Assembly: GCA_043228905.1 (NCBI GenBank)
Contig: JBHGNT010000006.1
Span: forward strand, 20,274,001 to 20,338,000
Length of the DNA stretch: 64,000 nucleotides
Direction: 5' to 3'
Source: Azolla caroliniana
Lineage: Eukaryota > Polypodiophyta
Shown: positions 22,144-32,193 of the stretch, piece after piece
How the letters are laid out: each line of letters begins with the position of its first letter
How positions within the stretch are numbered: position 1 is the stretch's first letter
Position numbers and translations under genes: made by a program
Notes under the pieces: generated by a model
The model's database searches: none
Told to the model about the DNA's origin: nothing
What the model saw: only the letters and a program-made list of their open reading frames with translations

Positions 22144-22440
22144 AGTTCAATGGATCCTACCAGTTAGGGACACTTGCTGGCGAAGTGCAGGGTAAATGGG
22201 TCAACGGATTTAGACCAAAACCATACAAAGGACCTATGCCCAAGAACCCATTTGAACGAAGGGCCGCCGGCAGGCCAACCACAACGGCAACTTGTGAGGA
22301 AAACGGCTACCACCAAGCCGGTAAGGGGGAGCACGAGTCGGCAATCGGGGAAAGCGTAACGACGGCAAACCGTCAAGAGACCGGCAAGGTGCGCATTTCG
22401 GGTAAGGGTCCGATAGGACCGGAGAAAAATTAACTACACA
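22144..22440 (+). pseudogene. Gypsy-2 integrase C-terminal end
   Basis: It reads NGSYQLGTLAGEVQGKWVNG then FRPKPYKGPMPKNPF, the classical end of the gypsy integrase. It is followed by about 50 polar residues and a stop before 22440. It belongs to the frame interrupted at 21385. Confidence 0.82.
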
Positions 22441-22450
22441 ATTAATTTTT

Positions 22451-22495
22451 CGAAAAAGAAAAAAAGAAAAAAAGAAAAAAGAAAAGTAAAAATCG
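22451..22495 (+). other. Purine-rich tract after Gypsy-2 pol
   Basis: A nearly uninterrupted A/G run (repeats of GAAAAA) directly after pol and before the extra ORF. It could act as a central polypurine tract. No good polypurine tract adjoins the 3' LTR at 30554, which makes this run noteworthy. Confidence 0.4.
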
Positions 22496-22850
22496 AATGG
22501 AATCAAATAAATCATGAAAAGGAGTGGTGGAAATGGCCATGCACACGAGGAGTAAAGAGGCACATCGAAAAGGTACGAGGGGCTATGAATAGGACATTAA
22601 ACCACCGCCACATGGCACGCAATGCTATTATAGTACACGACCTGCACATGCGGAGGCTCGAAAAAGGCGCCAAAAAACCCCACGCATCGAGACCTTATCC
22701 TATCACGAACCAAGGAGCACAGACGCAGACAGACGCGTGAAGATCAATCGCAGAGAGCTCGCTCACAGAGAATGCCCTCCCTCAGAACTTTCTCTCTCAC
22801 ACTCTCCCCACCACCAAACCTCGCCAACGCTCTCCGACCTCGACGCAAAG

Positions 22851-24567
22851 ATGGACTGCCAAACGCTGTCTGAAGCCGCCAAGAAATGGCTACGGCAGCA
22901 TGGACTGGAGGGTTTCTTAACGATCATGGAGACGACGCCACACAAGGAGGTTGAAAAGATTATCAAAGAAATCGACACAGAGGTGATCACGGAGGAGGCG
23001 ATCCGTGCGTTAATAGGCCTTCCGGAGGGAGGCATCTACACAATCGACAATCCTACCTCCGGGCAACTCATCAAATATTTCAGTGAGTACTCTCTCGCCA
23101 GCAAGCGCTACAGGACACAGGGTGGCGAAGATATGCTATTCCGCGAAATTGCCCGTGTGCTCCATGAGTTCGGCCACGTGTACCCTCGACCCCCCGTCAT
23201 GCCTCAGAACCGAGCAAGCTTGATCATCGCAACGTAAGAGGAAAGGACGGCAAGGAAGGCCAGAAAATATGGCATGCGGTGATGCAATGGCTCACCCTAT
23301 TGGCGCCACCGGTCGAGCCTGTCCAAACCAAGAAGCGGGGAAGAGCAATGGACGGCACCCCGAAATCTACTTCGAAACGGCAACAACTGTTGGCATCCAA
23401 GGCCACTAAGGGGAAGACGGTCGACGCAGAGAAGGTGGCAAAGGAGTGCGCCAGCTGGAAGCGGCCGACGGACACACACGAGGAGACACCGGCACGACCC
23501 CTGAAGAGCCCACTCCACCGACCGGTGCAACAAGAAACGGACACCCTGGCGGCAAGAATGAATGCTGGGACTTAGGCGGAGGAAATGGAGGAAGAACCCA
23601 CGGAGCACCTCCAGCAGCGGCCGGTGAAGAGCACCGCTGAATCAGCCGGGAAGCGTTCAAACCTACAGAAGGATGGAACGCCCGCAACTCACACTGAGCA
23701 TCCCACGCCAAGGGAGGCACCGGAACCGGTTCGGATGGAACCGATCACAGAAGTCCTTGCGCAACAGGCAGCACCGGCAAGCCCCGTATCTCAAGAGCCG
23801 GATATACAAAGGCCAACCTTCCCAGCCGGCCAAGAACAAGCAGACAAGGGGCGGCTAGCCGAAACACACTTAGAGCCGGAACGGCAAAGTGGTCAGCTGG
23901 TAGAACCAGAAGTGCAACTCGACGCAGTAAGGCGAGACCGGCCACCGACGAGTGAACCCATCAGCCAAAACCCTCTGTGCAAGCACAACAACAATGCACC
24001 GGTAGCCAATGGCTCCGGTGGATAGGAGAACAAATTGCCGGAGTAGTCAGATGTATAGAGGCGGAGGAAAGAGCACAAACGGAACGGTTGCTCGTCACAA
24101 CCGATGAACTGGAGACGGCCCAGTCAAGGATCCGGTGCCTCGAACAAGACTTGGATCGGATTACCGAAGACTTGGCCAAAATGGCCTTAACCGCAACGCA
24201 GATCCAAGCACCGGTGACTCTGGTTGATGTACAGAGGAATAAGACCCCGGAGACACAAACTGTCCCGGAGAAAGATGTGGCGCAAGCCCAAGAGCTTGCG
24301 GAATTACAAGATGAACTTGCTGCACAAGAAGCATTACGGAGCCGCAAACGCGACTTGAAGAAGGCGGCCGAAGTAGAATTAAAAAAGACAGTTGAGAACC
24401 TCCGCCGAACAGAGGAAAACCTACGTAAAGGATATCATGCTTACGGCCGGCTGAAGGAGGAAAAAGAGAAACTGTTGCAAGAAAAAGACAAGTTGCGACG
24501 GATGGCGGAGACGGAAATCGAGAGGCTGAAGGAGGAACTCCATCAACAGAAGGACCGAGAGGACGGC
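22851..24567 (+). pseudogene. Gypsy-2 extra ORF, N-terminal and central part
   Basis: It starts at ATG 22851 after about 400 bp of non-coding sequence. The first 129 codons (to a stop at 23235) form a compact domain: MDCQTLSEAAKKWLRQHGLE, EEAIRALIGLPEGGIYTID, LFREIARVLHEFGHVYP. After frame changes a Pro/Glu/Gln-rich region follows (about 23280-24020), then a strongly coiled-coil region rich in Glu, Lys and Leu heptads (23977-24567, for example LKEEKEKLLQEKDKL). I recognise no enzymatic motif, signal peptide or membrane segment. The position between pol and the 3' LTR is where Athila-type env-like ORFs lie, but this sequence does not look like an envelope. TR-GAG-1 interrupts it at 24568. Confidence 0.65.
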
Positions 24568-25341
24568 TGTCGCGTTGTTACGCGCGTGCGTGGAGAAAGG
24601 CGGGACCACGGGGGTCTTGGACTAGGGAGTGATGGAGCGTAGGAAGTCGTGCTTCACTGTTTCTGGGGCATCCCAAAACACACCGGAAGCGACCGAAGGG
24701 AGAGAGAGAGAGAGTGTGTGTGTGTGTGTGTGTGCTTAACACCGACTCACGCGCACACACGAACACACACGCACGCACACACAGCCCAACCCGACTCACA
24801 CCCTTATGTACAGAAAACGTAGGAAAGGGGAAGCGCCCGACACCAACAGAGACGCGAATATACACATACAGACGCAAATGTATATATATATAAAGAAGAA
24901 TACATTCCCGGCTTCGAGCCGGACCGAGGTGGGTTATAGTAGTCGTTAGCTGCCAAGCCGCCGGTCGGGGAGCTCACGGGCTCGTCGCGCCGAGCGCGGT
25001 CTTGCGCAGGAGATGAGCTACAGCAAACCCTAAGCGAACATGAAGGGGGAGAAGAAGAAAAAACTAACTCTAAACCTAACGGTATACCCTCTAATGCAAA
25101 ATGGGCAACCCTTTCACAAAGGGTGTTCCCTTCCTTTTATAGAACAAGGACAGGGATGTGTTACAATGTGGGATAAACCCCGACTTACATGGGACCGTAT
25201 GTCCCGACTTGACTACACTTCGGCGCCATAAAGGCGCCCTCGTTATTCACACTAAATGTACAAGGGTGAGCACACACGCTGCACCCGCCGATGTAGCCAA
25301 TGTTTCTCGGTTTCCGCCTCTGGCCAAAATTCTTCACGACA
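24568..25341 (-). repeat. 3' LTR of TR-GAG-1
   Basis: On the plus strand it runs TGTCGCGTTGTTACG to AATTCTTCACGACA. It holds (GA)n and (TG)n microsatellites at about 24700-24735 and a TATA box (TATAAAA, minus strand) near 25136. A purine tract (minus strand) follows at 25342-25365. Confidence 0.88.
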
Positions 25342-27738
25342 TCTGCCCCCACCTAACTGCACGTCCACCGGTACGTGCCAAATCTGGTTGAAGGGTGAGA
25401 GATTTCGGCCGGTGAGAAACCGGTCTCCCGTGATCCGCATCTCGGCTCGCTGCCGGTTTGATCCGTCGACTTCGAGTCTTCCTTCGCGCTCGCCTCCCCG
25501 TAGGCTCGTTCGACTCGTCGATGGGTCCTCTGCCGCGATCTCCGTAGTACGCGTACTTCCATTGGCCCTTGTTCGGCCGTATGAACGCCCGCTTCCCGCC
25601 GTATGCCCGATGTCCTCCACTTGAGGCATGCCCGTAGTGGCCCGCTTGGCCTCCGTTGTCCAATCGTGATGTCCTAATGGTCGTCCCATGTTGTTTCACG
25701 TTGCCTTCGTCCTTTCGCCGCCACGTTCCTTCTCCATGGTCTTACATCGCCGCGTCGGCTCGAACCGCCATGATCTCTGGAATAGTGTGGAGGATCCCTT
25801 TTCGGCCTGATCGTGCATCTCCGCTCACCCGCATACCGATGTCCTTTGCATCCGAGGAGCACCCTGCAGTAGCCCGCTTGGCCCTTCCCGTCTTTGTGCC
25901 ATTGCAACAGGTCCCGAGTCTTCCGCTTGCCGTCGTCCCCTCGCCCCACCAGCTTGTCACCCCGGGCTTGTCGTGTCAGTCTTCGCTACTTCGACGGAGC
26001 TCCCGAGATCTACGAAGCGAGTGTGGAGGATCCTCCTCCGGCCTCTCTTGCCATCCCCTGACTCCGACCCTGTGCAGTCCACTAGGCACTTGTCACCTCG
26101 TTCCCGGCACCTCCCTTGTGCCGTCTTCCGCTTCCCCTGTACGGTACTACCCGTGCCGAACATTGTCCCGTAGTCACGCTTCGACCCGGCCCGCGATGGC
26201 CACTTGCGAGACTCTTGTTCAGTCCAAGGTGTGCCTTTCCGGCCTGATACACCTCCCCGTATTTGCCGCTACCGACTCCTTCCGAAACCTCGTGTCGTCG
26301 GGTCCTGTTCCTTGCCGCCACTGTCCTTCTCCATTGGTCTTACGTTGCCGCGTTGGCCGATCAGCCAAGGTCTCCGGATCGGTGTGAGGGTCCCATAGGA
26401 CCGGACTCCGTTTCTATGCCTGCCGTAATTCGGGTGTCTTTTGTTTGAGTCCCTCCCAGACTCTCCTCGTGTCTTCCGCGTAGTCGGGTCCCGTTTCCCG
26501 CCGCCACCAACCTTCTCTCTCGGTCTCATGTTGCCACGTTGGCCGAACTGCCGGAGTCTCTGGTTAAGTGTGGGGATCCCGTAGGACTAGACTTCCTTAC
26601 GCCCTTGCCTCTGTCACCTCGCCGCCACCGTCAGTATCTTGGTCTTACGTCGACCACGTTGCCGACTGCCGAAGTCTCTAGAACCGGTGTGAAGGATCCT
26701 CCGTACACCGCCCATCCGTAGCCCCTTTGCCTTCGTCACCTCGCCGCCACCGTGAGTATCTTGGTCTTACGTCGACCGCGTTGCCGACTGCCGAAGTCTC
26801 TAGAACCGGTGTGAAGGATCCTCCGTGGGCCTCCGATTTGTATTCCCGACCCTATCCCGGGTCGTCCTTTTCCGCATGCCGAGAGGGCGTTTTTTTCCGC
26901 ACCCTCTCCCGTGGTACCGACGTACCGTGTCCTCGGCCTCTTCGTAGGCCATCTCTCTTCCTCCCTCCCAGAATGGTCATCCGGGAGTCTGCTCCGCCCG
27001 GTTCTCGTCCGGGTTCGTTCGTCCTTCTCCGGATTGCCGGGTCCCGTTCTCTTGTCGCCACCGATCTCTCTTGTCGGACTCACGCCGGCACTCGGGCCTG
27101 CAGCCGGATCGGTGTAAGGAATCCCATAGGACCGGCTTTCATTCTCCTTCCAAATCTCGACCTTCGCCCGATCGGTCTTTCTCCCCATGTAAAAGAGGGC
27201 GGCTCGTCCCGCACCCTCTTCCGTTTCGGCACTTTCATGCCGAATCCGGCCCCAATCGAACAATCCACGACCGGATCACATTCCATCCGTATCGGAATGC
27301 CGATCTCCTCGTGCCGCTTCCGTCCTCGGCCTCCTCGCAGGCCGTTTCCCATCCGACTTCGTTGGCATCGTGCCGGGACTCCTCGGTACTGCCATCCATA
27401 TCCTCGGTCTTACATGGCCATACGGGCCCGAATGCCGAGTTCTCCGGAATCGAGTCCGTGGGCTTTCGTCTGCTCCTTCCCCGTATCGTATCACCGGTGA
27501 TTCTTGGCCCTTCGCCGCCGCCTTCCTCCGCTTGGGACTCACGTGGGCACTCGGGCCCGACTGCCATCGCCTCGGGAGCAAGTGTGGGAAGACACAAAGA
27601 ATCGCCCGTCCGTTTTACGCCTTTGTCCATAGCCACTGACTCTTCGTGGTCGACGGTCGTCTTCTTACCGATCGCTTAAGCCCTGTCTGGGCTTGCTTCT
27701 CCAATGACCGGGGTTTCGGGCTGACACGCCCGAAACCG
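25342..27738 (-). repeat. GC-rich degenerate repeat region of TR-GAG-1
   Basis: A roughly 85-bp motif recurs at irregular spacing (near 25715, 26035, 26320, 26505, 26625, 26740 and 27060). Landmarks on the plus strand are GCCGCCAC, GGTCTTAC, GTCTC and GTGTG-AGGATCC. Open frames occur on both strands because stops are rare in this GC-rich DNA, but none shows a domain and none is kept intact between TR-GAG-1 and TR-GAG-2. I see no protein-coding function. The same motifs occur in TR-GAG-2. Confidence 0.75.
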
Positions 27739-28674
27739 CTAGTCCCAACTATCCGGTTCCGCGATTTGTATCTCGGCCTCGTCCTTGGCCGTTCTATCTC
27801 CACAAGTCGAGAGGGCGTTTCGTTCAGCGCCCTCTCCCGTGGTACCGTGGTACCGATCTTCCGCCGGCGCGTGGGGCAAGTCCGTCTTCTCAGTCTCGGC
27901 TTGCGGCCTCCGTCTTTCCTCTTCCTCGAGCATCGCCTCGAGAGCTGCGTACGCCTCCGCAATCCTGGCCCCAACGCCGACCCTTGCCGACTCTCTTTGC
28001 CGTTCGGCCTTTTCCCGTTGTGATGGCACGCCGTTGCGTCCCTTCCTCTTAGCCTTCTCGGCTCGCTCGTTGTCTAGCCTTTGGCACACCCTTCCGACCT
28101 TCGACCAGTCCTCCGTAAGCCCATTCGCTGCATCATCGTCTTCGAGCTCAATCCTGATGGCTTCCCGTTCCGCTTGGTCGATCGACCTGACGAACAAAAG
28201 GACTTTGTCCGCCCCCACCAAACCTTGTTCCCGCTCCGGGAGCCGAGCAAGCCGTCGCTCGAACTCTCGGAACGCCTTCGTTGCACCCCGGTGGGTCTTT
28301 GCCGATGCTACCCACTGGTCGAAGTCGTTTCGTCCTCGGCTCTTCCGCCATCCTCCGTATGCCTTCAGGAGTGCCTCTTCGAAGGCCTCCCACGAACTAT
28401 GAGCCTCATGGAGCTCCTTTATTTCCGCATGCATCTGGACATCTACGACCCGACAGAAGAACTCCAGCCTCAACGCCTCGTCTACGCCACACTCCTCCAT
28501 TTCCGCATTGTAGGCTTCCATGTAAGATGGGACTTTGTCCCCGTTAAAACGACCGACTCTTTCGACCACTCGCTCAACCGCTTGTTGTGTTGCTTCTCGC
28601 CTCATCACCACTCGTACCGACTCTAACACCACTTCGGCCACCATCTCCGCAAGGTCGTCGTCTTTCGACTCCAT
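27739..28674 (-). CDS. gag: TR-GAG-1 gag protein
   Basis: 311 residues from ATG 28674, 38 bp inside the 5' LTR. Residues 1-40 are acidic and helical (MESKDDDLAEMVAEVVLESV). The gag core follows: VGRFNGDKVPSYMEAYNAEM near residue 40, SSWEAFEEALLKAYGG near 95, VGADKVLLFVRSIDQ near 150, TEDWSKVGRVCQRLDNERA near 185. The same core is found in the gag of Gypsy-3 (VVELEGQFDGRNVTKFLDAY) and Gypsy-1b. The C-terminus is Arg/Glu-rich and has no CCHC zinc knuckle, unlike Gypsy-1b and Gypsy-3. The frame is uninterrupted. The protein may build particles that are filled by enzymes of an autonomous relative. Confidence 0.85.
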   Translation of the reverse strand: MESKDDDLAEMVAEVVLESVRVVMRREATQQAVERVVERVGRFNGDKVPSYMEAYNAEMEECGVDEALRLEFFCRVVDVQMHAEIKELHEAHSSWEAFEEALLKAYGGWRKSRGRNDFDQWVASAKTHRGATKAFREFERRLARLPEREQGLVGADKVLLFVRSIDQAEREAIRIELEDDDAANGLTEDWSKVGRVCQRLDNERAEKAKRKGRNGVPSQREKAERQRESARVGVGARIAEAYAALEAMLEEEERRRPQAETEKTDLPHAPAEDRYHGTTGEGAERNALSTCGDRTAKDEAEIQIAEPDSWD

Positions 28675-28691
28675 CCTCCCTTGCCGCCTTT

Positions 28692-28709
28692 CAGGTCGGG
28701 TTCACCAAA
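28692..28709 (-). other. Primer-binding site of TR-GAG-1
   Basis: On the minus strand it reads about TTGGTGAACCCGACCTGA, one change from the site of Gypsy-1b and TR-GAG-2. The tRNA was not assigned. Confidence 0.75.
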
Positions 28710-28711
28710 TA

Positions 28712-28840
28712 TGTCGCGTTGTTACGTGTGTGCGTGGAGAAAGGCGGGACCACGGGGGTCTTGGACTAGGGAGTGATGGAGCGTAGGAAGTTGTGCTTCA
28801 CTGTTTCTAGGGCATCCCAAAACACACCGGAAGCGACTGA

Positions 28841-28880
<40 letters not shown>

Positions 28881-29490
28881 TGCTTAACACCGACTCACGC
28901 GCACACACGCACACACACGCACTCACACACAGCCCAAGCCGACTCACGCCCTTATGTATAGAAAACACAGGAAAGGGGAAGCACCCGACACCAACAGAGA
29001 CGCGAATATACACAGATAGACGCAAATGTATATATATATAAAGAAGAATACATTCCCGGCTTTGAGCCGGACCGAGGTGGGTTACAGTAGTCGTCAGCTG
29101 CCAAGCCGCCGGTTGGGGAGCTCACGGGCTCGTCGCGCCGAGCGCGGTCTTGCGCAGGAGATGAGCTGCAGCAAACCCTAAGCGAACACGAAGGGGGAGA
29201 AGAAGAAGAAACTAACTCTAAACCTAAGGGTATACCCTCTAATGCAAAATGGGCAACCCTTTCACAAAGGGTGTTCCCTTCCTTTTATAGAACAAGGACA
29301 AGGATGCGTTACAATGTGGGATAAACCCCGACTTACATGGGACCGTCTGTCCCGACTTGACTACTCTTCGGCGCCATAAAGGCGCCCTTGTTATTCACAC
29401 TAAATGTACAAAGGTGAGCACACACGCTGCACCCCGCCGATGTAGCCAATGTTTCCCGGTTTCCGCCTCTGGCCGAAATTCTTCACGACA
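28712..29490 (-). repeat. 5' LTR of TR-GAG-1
   Basis: 779 bp matching 24568-25341, with a longer (GA)n tract at about 28845-28878. It ends AATTCTTCACGACA at 29490. Confidence 0.88.
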
Positions 29491-30499
29491 CCGCGCGTGC
29501 CGGCAAATCAAGCAAAGGCTGAAGTAGAAGACCGATGATTTTGATCATCTGCATTGGGACTACAAGCAGCTAGAGACGGAGTATAAGCAACAGCAGGAAC
29601 AGATGGTCGAGCTCTAGCAAGAAGTTGATAGGGCCACAACGGCACTCGCCGAAGAACGAGCTGAGAGTTCCAAGCTATTGGAGGAAGCGGCGAATGACCG
29701 GATGACGCTCCACAAATAGAACCATGAAGACAAGGAAAGAGCGACAATGGTATTACAGAGGTTGCAAACAACCTATCAAAATCAATTGTCGCATTATAGG
29801 GAGCAGGAGGCGGACACGGTCTGAATCATTAAGCAATTGAAAGAGGAGCGACAAGCCGCAGAAAATAAATCACAGATGGGAGCCGAACGGATCATGTGCA
29901 TCCTCCGGTCATGGCTCACTAAGACCAAAAGCTTGATTGACGACAGCTCTGTGCGTTGGTGGACGAAATGGGCGCAGAATACGGCGGAACTCCAATTGCT
30001 CAGGGGGGATGTGGAAAACCGGCGAAAGGAAGGTGATGACTGTTATACGTTGACATCGGAGGACTTCACCGCCATAAGGGATGAGTTGGCTGAAGATTTC
30101 ACAGCCCTAGCGGATGAACAATTGGTGCAGGTCCGGCAGCTCGTAGCTCAACTGGACGACGATCGGCTGGAGGCTCAAATCCAGTTTGAGAGCTATGAGC
30201 GGTCCCGGCTCCGGGAAGAAAAAGCGAGAAAGGCGGCAATGGTCAACCTTAGTGATGAGGAACCGTCGCTGATACTAGGACCAGACGGAGACCAGGCCGG
30301 GGTCAGTCAGCTAGAGACAACTCCGACGGAGGAACCTACGAAGGAAACCCCGGTGCCAGAGCAACAAACGGAGCCGCAACCCCAAACGGAGCAGCCATAG
30401 CCACAAACGGAACAGTAGCCACAAGAGCAACAACAGATTCCCAACGAGCCATTGGAAATTTTGGAGCAAAGCATTCTGGACATTTTGGACGAAGTGTAA
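29491..30499 (+). pseudogene. Gypsy-2 extra ORF, C-terminal coiled-coil part
   Basis: It continues the Glu/Gln/Leu-rich coiled coil after TR-GAG-1 (LETEYKQQQEQMVEL, EERAESSKLLEEAANDRM). 29837-30400 is an open block (KQLKEERQAAENKSQMGAE, DELAEDFTALADEQLVQVRQ). It ends in a Pro/Gln/Glu repeat tail (TPTEEPTKETPVPEQQTEPQ) and the helix LEILEQSILDILDEV before a stop at 30499. Several in-frame stops are single-base changes. With the first part it would make a protein of about 900 residues. Function unknown. Confidence 0.65.
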
Positions 30500-30553
30500 A
30501 AGGGCCGGATAATGGGTTCGACGTACAAGGTACCGTCCCATGGGCGTGCCATG

Positions 30554-31013
30554 TGTTACCGGCCGGCAAGAAGGCTTAAGGAGGTCCAAACCAGAGTGTG
30601 AAAGGAATAGTTTATTCGGGAACTATTGTAATTAGTAGTCTTAAAATATATAGTAATATATGAGAAGATGTGGACGAACGGACCGGAATTGGTATGCCGA
30701 TCCGGATCCGGACCGATCCCGAAAAGGTGCCGGTTGGCACCGTTTTGTATTTCGCACCGGAGACCTATATAAAGGCCCAGTTACAATGTAATCGAGAGCG
30801 GATAATTAATAGAACTTATTGCTTTAATCTTTCAGCATTGATTACCGTTCTGTGCTTATTGTATATCTTACACGTGTTAATGATGTATTCTTAAGTAATC
30901 GATTAAGGTCTAGTTAAGCGTTGTGTCGTAAGTCATTCTACCGTACAACCCTTTGGTGAAGTGTCTTAAATAGACACCCTGTGTTAGGCTGTTGTCCAGC
31001 CCTAGGAGTAACA
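30554..31013 (+). repeat. 3' LTR of Gypsy-2
   Basis: 460 bp starting TGTTACCGG and ending GGAGTAACA, with a TATA box at 30766-30773. The scattered substitutions against 14248-14707 indicate an insertion clearly older than Gypsy-1b. The next five bases ATCCA are the target duplication. Confidence 0.9.
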
Positions 31014-31529
31014 ATCCACGGCTTGTAAGAACATGATCACTTTGTCTGGTGCGAGGATAGTTTAATCTCTCACGGACAACCTCCCAAACCAACTTTCGAA
31101 TGCCGAAAACACATCAAGGACCTTCAACCCCTTGTCTGTTGTTTCCACCCAATCTTCGAATCCCCTTTGCGTTGCCTTGGAGGAGTCCTCGATGGCAAAC
31201 GTGGTCTTTAGCGCTTCTTCGAATGCTTCCCACGTTGGATTTTGTTGTCGTATCCCGTGGATACTTCCTTGAAGCCTGTCTGTAGCCACCCAATTGAAGG
31301 ATGTCACTTGCAATCCTTCCGATATTCCGCACCGTAGCATTTTCACCTTGTAATCCCACAAATATCGCGATACATCCTCCCCGTTGAATTGCCCATTACG
31401 TTGCACGAGCAGCTCTACTATCGCCGCAATCTCCGACATCGCGTGTTGTTCTTGTAGCATCCGCTTGAACATCGCCATCATGTTGTTAGCCTCTTGTTGA
31501 TTTTCCATCTCCTTGCCCCCCATTTTCAC
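31014..31529 (-). pseudogene. gag: Gypsy-1a gag N-terminal part
   Basis: Open from 31529 to 31062: NNMMAMFKRMLQEQHAMSE, QRNGQFNGEDVSRYLWDYK and NPTWEAFEEALKTTFAIEDS, matching Gypsy-1b gag closely. The likely start is the ATG at 31508. The stop at 31062-31064 is TAA where Gypsy-1b has a Gln codon, a single C-to-T change, after which the frame continues (TILAPDKVIMFLQAV) to the Gypsy-2 insertion at 31013. Confidence 0.85.
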
Positions 31530-31546
31530 GTTGGGTTCACCACTTG
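31529..31546 (-). other. Primer-binding site of Gypsy-1a
   Basis: On the minus strand the region reads GTGGTGAACCCAACGTGA, two changes from the Gypsy-1b site. It lies directly inside the 5' LTR. Confidence 0.75.
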
Positions 31547-32193
31547 TGTCGGGCCTTTCGCTCCGGATCGTTTGCGTGAGTCGGGTGGGAATCGCTGGGG
31601 TTTTGGACTAGGAGAAAGAAGAATATGAGATAAGGTTAGTTATGAATAGATTGCAAGATGAAGATATGAAACTCGTGAATCCCACGAGTATAGTGTATTA
31701 ATTGATACTTAGATTGTAAGAGAGAAATAGATGGCAAAATTGTGAATTCCACGAATATTTTATATTAATCAACCCTTATAAAAAAATCAACAACCACTAT
31801 ACATCTTTCTCTCTTCCTTATATAGTGATGGAAGAGTCTATGTTTATCACATGCAAGCATCATGCTTTTTCTGACTTTAGTTTTCATGCACACTACATGT
31901 GCATGATTAGCTTTCTATCACATCTTTTCTTTTAACTCGAGTGTGTATGCATGAATAACTTTTTCTATCATGCTTATCTAGAATATTTACATGGGATAAA
32001 GTTTAGCAAAACTTTAAAACTCATAATATGCTGATACAGTGGTAAGCTTAAACTCGGTAGCATGGAGGTACAGGGTTCAAATCCCACCTTATACATGTAA
32101 CATAATTATTGTAATATTTCTCCTATTTCTTTATACTTAGTCAATCGGGTACTCCACATATATTTTACGTAGTGTACCAAGTACACCACGACA
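31547..32193 (-). repeat. 5' LTR of Gypsy-1a
   Basis: 647 bp, TGTCGGGCC to CACCACGACA, paired with 1499-2143. It carries a tRNA-like module at 32032-32084. Its right end abuts the remains of a Ulp1-like gene. Confidence 0.9.
32032..32084 (+). promoter_or_regulatory. tRNA-like Pol III module in the Gypsy-1a 5' LTR
   Basis: An A-box-like TGATACAGTGG at 32032 and a B-box GGTTCAAATCC at 32074-32084, starts 42 nt apart because one base is lost relative to the other LTR. Antisense to the element. Confidence 0.5.

Larger units (their letters stand above)
24568..29490 (-). mobile_element. TR-GAG-1: non-autonomous gag-only LTR element
   Basis: 4923 bp, with LTRs of 774 bp (24568-25341) and 779 bp (28712-29490). 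The minus-strand internal region has a primer-binding site, one gag ORF (27739-28674) and about 2.4 kb of GC-rich repeats, with no protease, RT, RNase H or integrase motif in any frame. It matches TR-GAG-2 at 40993-47120. The flanking bases CGGC and CCGC are not a convincing target duplication. It splits the Gypsy-2 extra ORF. Confidence 0.88.
14248..31013 (+). mobile_element. Gypsy-2: Ty3/gypsy element with an extra downstream ORF, split by three insertions
   Basis: The LTRs at 14248-14707 and 30554-31013 are both 460 bp and differ at scattered sites. The flanks ATCCA (14243-14247 and 31014-31018) are a perfect 5-bp target duplication inside Gypsy-1a gag. The element's own order is gag, protease, RT, RNase H, integrase, then a long extra ORF between pol and the 3' LTR. 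Its sequence is interrupted by a solo LTR (15768-16892), a copia solo LTR (21386-22143) and TR-GAG-1 (24568-29490). It belongs to a different lineage from Gypsy-1/3: different PBS, RT, protease motif and LTR. Confidence 0.9.
1499..32193 (-). mobile_element. Gypsy-1a: old Ty3/gypsy element, split by two later insertions
   Basis: The minus-strand element has its 3' LTR at 1499-2143 (first two bases displaced by Copia-alpha) and 5' LTR at 31547-32193, both 647 bp long when complete. Its own sequence lies in three blocks: 1499-4925, 10873-14247 and 31014-32193. Copia-beta (4926-10872, target duplication CATCT/CATCC) and Gypsy-2 (14248-31013, target duplication ATCCA) separate them. Joining the blocks gives the usual order gag, protease, RT, RNase H, integrase. 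Multiple stops, frameshifts, internal tandem duplications and a lost RT catalytic residue show it is dead. It is the same family as Gypsy-1b at 55360-62627. Confidence 0.88.

Noticed and set aside
22737-22850. Upstream start for the Gypsy-2 extra ORF
   Set aside because: The codon at 22737 is GTG, and the segment before ATG 22851 is low-complexity Ser/His/Pro sequence. ATG 22851 is preferred.
23224-23720. Minus-strand frames opposite the Gypsy-2 extra ORF
   Set aside because: Shadows of the plus-strand Pro/Glu-rich coding region, without motifs of their own.
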